A stretch of DNA of 64,000 bases, from positions 28,809,594 to 28,873,593 of the forward strand of contig CM074188.1 of assembly GCA_037179385.1 (NCBI GenBank), given 5' to 3'. The notes below the pieces were generated by a model, which saw only the letters and a list, made by a program, of their open reading frames with translations, was not told the DNA's origin and did not search any database. Source of the stretch: Holothuria scabra (Eukaryota > Echinodermata > Holothuroidea > Aspidochirotida > Holothuriidae). The position numbers and the translations under genes are program-made. Positions 56,887 to 64,000 of this stretch are shown here, in pieces (the first letter of the stretch is position 1; every line of letters begins with the position of its first letter).

Positions 56887-57757
56887 TAAAGCATAGAGTG
56901 CTTACCTTACTGATCTGTAAAACACTTAGATTTTGTGCGTATTTTAATAACCCGCGCACTCTTAAGCTATTTTGCGCGTTCTAGTTCTGCAGATAATACT
57001 TTCTTCTGTGAACGTCATAATGGGCGCTTAACCTCTATGACGTGTCTATAACACCCGCGTCTCATTTTCATTTTGTTATTTTATAACCGTTATGCTTCGC
57101 ATTTGTAGACTGAGGAGTGTAGGCTACAAACGTAAGCCTATACGAAACAAGCTTGTATCTTGAAATGCAATAGTGTATACTCTCTTATTTATATATATAT
57201 ATGTTTTGTTTATTGTTCCGTTCTATCACGGGATTGTTGATGTTTTCAATAAGGAGGTGTCTTTTTTAGGCAGGAAAGCACTCTCTTTATTCCACGACTG
57301 TTTCGGCAATCTTTTTCAGGGAAAATTATACTCTTACTCCCGCGTTGGCTCCCCCTGTTAAGATCGAACTCAATTCTGCTCAAAGAGGAAATGGAAGTTA
57401 AAAAATCGGGTCAGACTATTTGCCTTTTTTTCTGTTCGACATTAAGATATATAGCAAGAGATTATGAGAGGAAGTAGCAACAAAGGGGTGCATGATTTCG
57501 AGGTAGCTGGCCCGGGGGAGCGGCCTGAAGAAAAGGTTCTCCTTACCCTTTTGAATTTTTTATTCCCTGTACAAGGTGGCTGAGTTGTTTGAAGTTTGAA
57601 GCATATTTGAACACGTATGGCTAGTAATCTTCCAATGGATGGTCGTGGAAGATGTACCTCCCTGCATCCGCCACTATACTAATGTTTTAAACGTGTCACG
57701 TTTAATCTGTATTCTAAAATCACCTACTCTCCGTTACAAGTATTGTGGAGTAATTAC
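56887..57757. other. Intronic, no gene recognised
   Basis: Contains a short (TA)n at 57190-57202 and no recognised coding sequence. Confidence 0.45.
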
Positions 57758-57920
57758 CTGTTTTACATGGTATTCCTGCATCAATGCATGGTGGATCTCC
57801 GGAAAAGAGACATTGGTCAGGTGCTTGAGATCCAGGCCCTTGGCAAATCCTGCTATCTGTGCCAATCCATTTTCGACCAATCCCGAATCCCCCGTGGGTG
57901 ATTAGATTCTCAGGTGGTCT
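57758..57920 (-). CDS. Candidate cysteine-containing exon of an extracellular protein
   Basis: On the minus strand an acceptor (GGTTATCTTTCAG) and a donor (AAACAG|GTAATT, beginning 57757) enclose 163 bp that are open only in phase 0 and exit in phase 1. The peptide runs PPENLITHGGFGIGRKWIG, then TDSRICQGPGS..DQCLFSGDPPC, then IDAGIPCKTG. The spacing of Trp and Cys (G-x-x-W-x-G-T-D-S-R-x-C ... C-x-x-x-x-x-P-P-C-x-D-x-G-x-P) recalls the end of a sushi/CCP domain running into the next, but not closely. It may be the 5' part of the FN3 gene (next exon 3.9 kb downstream), or another gene. It could also be chance. Confidence 0.35.
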
Positions 57921-59052
<1,132 letters not shown>

Positions 59053-59587
59053 TGATTTGCAGGTAAATGTAAGTGGATTCTGCATGCATATTATGTCCCG
59101 CAGCAAAACATGGTAACATAATTGGTATAACGGAAAAATCAAAGGCGCCGTTTCCTGTCTCCCATTCTCCCTGTTAGGTTAGTTTCCATAAAATTTCCAT
59201 TATCTTGTATTGGAGCCAAAGTTGCTCAGTCTTTCTTTCATACTCTCCTTCTTAGAAGTGAATGCTTCAGTTACTGTTGGTTTTCATGATGCTACCTAGA
59301 GACGAAAACTCGCACCGGCAGAAATTATACTATGCCTTCCTGGTGGAGGAACACTTTTGCAGCGCATGTCGCGTACAAGGGAAATTCAATTGACTCCGTT
59401 CTCAAACAGTACGTCAGATAGAGAGACTTTCTCAGCTTAAGAGGTTATTTGCATATTTTATGATAGGTTTGAGACAGATGTACGACATGGAAAAGAAAAT
59501 GTTTTGACCAACAAGCAATGATGTATCCTTATCAGCAACTGTCTTATGTAATATTCACGGTAAATTTCATATCATTATTACCGAATT

Positions 59588-59966
59588 CCATAACAACTAA
59601 GGCATGGGTATACACAACACTTTAATTCGACCGCCCAATTAAATGCAGCTTTATCCATTGTTTTCCATTTTTGGTTTATGATGGATACTAATTTGCATAA
59701 TCCATGTTATATAATACCAATGGTAGTTTCATGTTATCAACATTGCATTCCCTGACCATCAAAACATGGGCATGAACACCATTTTTTATACGATAGCAAA
59801 ATTCGATGCAAAGTATACCTTAATTTTCTATTTCTAGCTTATGGCGGATACTAAAACATTAAACATAATTATGGACACCACGTTTGATATGATAGCACCA
59901 TTTGATGCAAAGTTATCCCTAATTTTCAATTTTTAGCTATTGGCAGATACTAATTTGCATAATTAT
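59588..59966. repeat. Diverged tandem repeat, unit about 110-140 bp
   Basis: Three units share ATGGGYATRNACACCA-like, GCAAARTTATCCYTAATTTTC and TGGCGGATACTAATTTGCATAA words in order. Divergence between units is high. Confidence 0.6.
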
Positions 59967-62900
59967 GCAAATTTGACAGCTAATCCCTATAAAGATTTTT
60001 GCGGATTTTGAATATGTTATGAAGGGGTGTTTCATTAATCCAATACAGTTGAAGTCATTTCTGTTGCAATTTTTTCGAGGTCAAATCACATACTGTCTGG
60101 ACTTATAAGTGACTTACGTGGTTAGTTAATTGAAACATCACTTTCGCTAATTTTGTTTACCGGCACTTCACAGTCGTGAGCCAGCCTGATCTTGTTCGAA
60201 AATACTTTATGAAGTGTAACATTTCTTACTCTGCTACGCATTTGCACTTGTCCATAGAGAGCAATTAGCTTAAGGAACCTTAGTTACCTTCGGTACACAA
60301 GCAAATATCAAATTTAAAATTAAGTCAACGCCTTTGACGTACCGACAGCATATAGATAAAGTAGATTACCTTTCATATCTCAAATCACGCCGAAGAATGA
60401 ATGATGAGTTTCGAAACACTTTACCTTACATTATTTGGCCTTCAATACTTTTCAATTTCACATTTTCAGTTGAAACTGACCTGATGTCACTGCTTCAGGC
60501 AATGGTTTCCAAAATGTTCTTTCAGTTGCATTAAAATTCATTAAAATCCATTGTTTTATTTTACACCAATCAAAACATAAAACATCAACTGAGGTAATGC
60601 AGGTAGATTTAAAATTCATGTTAAAAGCTACAAAACGGCTTGTATTGCAATCGTACCCTATGGTTACATTTTGGAAAAAAATATGATCTCATAAATTTGA
60701 GTGAAAGCACGCCTGATCCTTCTTACGAAAATAAAAAGAGGACGTTGAATATTTATTTATTTATTTATATAAATACCTCAAAGAACCCATATCACCGCTT
60801 GATTGGTGGACGAACAGACCAAGGGAAAATATAATTCCTTCGAATTTGCAATTTTTTTTACACAAAAGGTTGAGCGACGTCAATCAGAAATTTAGGTCAA
60901 TGTCTTCTGTTTTCTGAATTTTTTGAAAGAATGTCAGCAACAGAACGTAAATAAGTTATTACGTCATATGGAATTAACGAAAATGTTCAGAGAGGAGAAA
61001 TCGTAAAAACTAATGTTATATAATCCACGGAGTTCCTATATATATGGACAGATCATGGAACGCGTAACTCCTGTTCGTAGATTTTCGCCACCGACTGGGG
61101 CAAAAAAAGCTCACCAAGATGGTCGCCGTGAAGCTATAAACCATCTAGTTTGACGATGCCTCTGTTATATTTTAAACTTAAATGGGAAACAATCCCATAT
61201 TTCGTGAAATACGTGTAGCGATTTTGACCTTACCTCACATTGTTTCGAAAATATTTTAACTTGCTTGCAAATTCTGTTTACTTACTTGAGCAAGTCCAAA
61301 CTTTCTCACAAAACCATAGCACTGCAGACAGGTATCTTACTACGCCTTTTTTCACACGTACGGTACAAATCGGGAGAGACTCGAAATTTTAACCCTTTGC
61401 ACTTACATTACTTCGCCTATTAGTTTAATCTACAAAGCATGCAGTTGAAGCTTCGTTAGAGACTTTCCTTCAGTCATCCTCCCCACCCTCACCTCTCCTA
61501 AAAAGACAATTTAACCTTAAAAGAGGAGGACAACTGAGGAAATGGTCGATTGACGATTTTTGTTACATACTACAAATTTAACTGAAATTTTTATGCTGAT
61601 TAAATGTTACTTGGTACGGTCATTAATTTTGCACATATCCATTGCTTCCCACTCAAGCGTTTCGTGCAAGGATAAAGGAATATTCCTACAGGAATATAGA
61701 ATATACTGCGTAGGTCACTTTAAAAACGGCGTGTTCTAAACACGATCACTTTGGCACAGTTTGTTAACATGTTAAGATGCTTCAGATGAAATTCTTAATA
61801 ATTTTTTCGTAAAACACTTTTCAATTACTGAGCATTTAGTGTCTTATTATAGGTAAACATGTTTAGTATTTAAACATATGAAATGTTTAAATGCTACAAA
61901 AGTTTTGCGGGTGACGTTAATTTACAAACTGTTGACCTAATTCCTACTCCTTTGCGTTTGAATTTTCGACTTCTTTTTCCACAGTCTTTTCGAAATTAAT
62001 ATGAACTATTGTATTTTGATACCCATGTTAACAAAAAGTATTGCAGCCTACATTTAAGAAAGCAGAAATCCTTTTCTGTGCTAACCATGGCACTCGATCA
62101 GCTACAGTACCACATATCTATATGCCCTTCGGAAAGGAATACGAACAACCTAACTGGTTGACAAAATGACCTTTCATATTCAAGGGAAAGAACCACAACT
62201 TATTTTTAGTAGTCTGAAAAAGGTACAAACACATATCTTCGTCCGTTCTACTTCAGGGTGTGGACACCGTTGTGGTGATGGTGGTTTACAGTTCCAGCAT
62301 GGAAACCGTCTAGAAACAACCACGGTTTGGGTGTGGGGTTGATTGATTAATTTGCAACAGTTATAATTGAGATATACTCAAGGTCGACTACCGGACGTCT
62401 TGACCCGATTGTCTATTCCGAAAATCTGCTACGTACTAGTTGTCACACTAAGTATACATTTCGTATCTTTTAGACCCAATATCCTGGATCAATATATGGT
62501 TGACGTCACGAGGAAAACCGATAGCTGACAACGCCAACTGGCCAAAAAGTAGTTTATTTTGATTGCTTCAAGTTTTAAACTAAAACAATCTTTGTTGACA
62601 TTGAATCTAGCATCTTGATTACATGAGTGGTGGTTTTGCTGGTGTGATTATAATCTTAAAAGGGTTTATTCCTTTATTTCCTAACTTTTTTGACCGCCGC
62701 AGGATATGGTTTGTTAACACAAGTCTCATCCGAGCTGAGCTCTCATCTTTCTTTCTCTGACTTGTACATTTGGGGACATCATTTCGAGGAAGTACGTGTT
62801 CTATTGTGGACGGAACCTAACTCCTTAGCCTAATAGATCAAAGAGCTGTAAGGGAAAGAGAAATATCGACTTGATTTGACAAACAAAATGTACGGTACTT

Positions 62901-63739
62901 GAGAATAATCAAACGCTCTTCAAGCACCTGACCGTCAGTCACTTCTAAGTTTCACAATCCCATTATTACTCTAATTTCTTAACTAAAAAAGGAATGAACC
63001 TGTTTGAAAGCCAAAGGGAGTTTAAATTTCGATGATGATATTTCATACAATTCCTGATTGTTATTGAACTAGCGATCATTGTATCTTTTCAAAAAAAGTA
63101 ATAGGGAAATGCGCTATACCCTTTTAAAAAGTAGCACTTTGTGGCACTAGTGGAAATAAATTTTGCTCTCCCTTGACGGCTGGCAATGTAATACTAACGG
63201 GAGGAAATCATCCTAAGAGCTTTTTCACATGTAGCGTACGACGAAAACAATTGCCTTCAATTCTAAATCCCTGTTAGTTTAAAGGAATTTCAGGAACCAG
63301 ACAATACAACACTTAAGTGGCGGTTATACACACAGAACAAAGGGGAAGCCTGCGTTGTTTCACCTTCTATTACAGCTCCCTGAACAGATAAGTGGCTATT
63401 ACCAGGTCCCTAACAGCTTCCCGCTACTACCTTGCTGAGTGTGAGTGAGCTACAGCTTAAAGCTGTATAGTGTATCTTGCACGATGCCTACCAAATCTGC
63501 AGCTATTAGATTGCAAACGTCCAAAAACATGAAGATTATGGTGTTGCCGCTGCTTCAAGCATTGAGATCGTGAAGGAAATCCTTTATGAACTTATACCAA
63601 CAGCCCTCAGTTCAAATCGGTCCTTCAAGAAATCGTAGAAAATTTCATTGAAAGAGAGATTGCCAAGATTCCCGAACTCCTTAAAATAGGATGGCAAAAT
63701 ATTCGACCTTGGAAATAGGCTGGACAAATGTCAGACAGT
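59967..63739. other. No gene recognised
   Basis: Nearly 3.8 kb of AT-rich DNA without frames above 66 codons, recognisable RNA genes, paired inverted ends or tandem arrays. It may be intergenic or intronic sequence upstream of the minus-strand gene. Confidence 0.5.
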
Positions 63740-63930
63740 TTTGTAGTCGAGACCGACATATCCGAAACTAAACCAAGATCGAGACCAGAGGGTATCGAGA
63801 CCGAGACCGACACCAGGGGTTAAATTCGAAACCGAGACCGACAAGATCCGAGAAAGAGACGGAGACCGAGACCGAGACCGAATGTACATGTTGCATAGGA
63901 AAATAAACTGTACAAAATTTTGAATACCTT
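63740..63930. repeat. GAGACC-rich interspersed repeat, copy 2
   Basis: GAGACCGAGACCGACACC, a long (GAGACC)n-like run to 63885, then GGAAAATAAACTGTACAAAA and GAATACCTTTT match the order in copy 1 at 25.12-25.31 kb. The hexamer part is more regular here. Confidence 0.75.
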
Positions 63931-64000
63931 TTGACCTACTGTAACCTTAGTTACTTTATGCTCTAAAATGACATGTAGCACCAAAAGTGCAACCTCATTG

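Overview
This is a piece of an animal nuclear genome. It is AT-rich, has no operons or long uninterrupted genes, carries spliced exons with GT/AG boundaries on the minus strand, and is dense in diverged transposable elements. The mix (Penelope-like retroelements with GIY-YIG nucleases and hammerhead motifs, many hAT-type miniature elements whose ends read CAGTGGCGTAGC or CATAGGCGTAGG, tRNA-derived SINEs, GACCTTTGACC-type repeats, a recurrent TAGGCCTA word) suggests a marine invertebrate deuterostome, most likely an echinoderm. That assignment is inference.

Host coding sequence: one large minus-strand gene, or several neighbouring genes, runs across 57.9-26.9 kb with introns of about 3-12 kb. 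The best exons encode fibronectin type III (FN3) domains at 53526-53849, 30322-30645 and 26905-27191. The first two are exactly 324 bp and flanked by phase-1 introns. A 99-bp phase-1 exon at 42480-42578 resembles the membrane-proximal FN3-like segment of receptor tyrosine phosphatases, and a cysteine-containing exon lies at 57758-57920. No kinase or phosphatase domain is visible. The 26.9 kb exon reads into a stop with an AATAAA about 100 bp beyond, so it may be a terminal exon. A CpG-rich patch at 3.3-3.55 kb could be a first exon of another gene (weak).

Mobile-element layout, left to right: a 23-bp minisatellite split by a 1350-bp TA-flanked transposon (1.6-3.3 kb); hAT-type elements with 8-bp target duplications at 6.5, 14.7-16.6, 36.0-37.7 (with another nested at 36.7-37.0) and 51.5-52.2 kb, plus a probable one at 8.2 kb; an integrase-like transposase relic at 16.8-17.0 kb; a 2.1-kb foldback structure at 23.9-26.0 kb; a TTAA-flanked element with about 230-bp inverted termini at 28.1-29.5 kb; a LINE 3' end at 35.6 kb; and around ten copies of one tRNA-derived SINE family.

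The most interesting stretch is 48-57 kb, which holds four Penelope-like element (PLE) fragments. Two (48.1-49.1 kb minus, 51.3-53.0 kb plus) belong to one subfamily. Their reverse transcriptase ends in an acidic tail with no C-terminal GIY-YIG domain, followed closely by a hammerhead-ribozyme motif. One of them was split by a hAT insertion whose 8-bp duplication is intact, so the original reading frame is recoverable. Two others (54.8-55.4 and 56.3-56.9 kb) carry two different GIY-YIG domains; one sits between (TA)n tracts and the other begins with a small inversion. The right end (60-64 kb) is nearly featureless apart from repeats.
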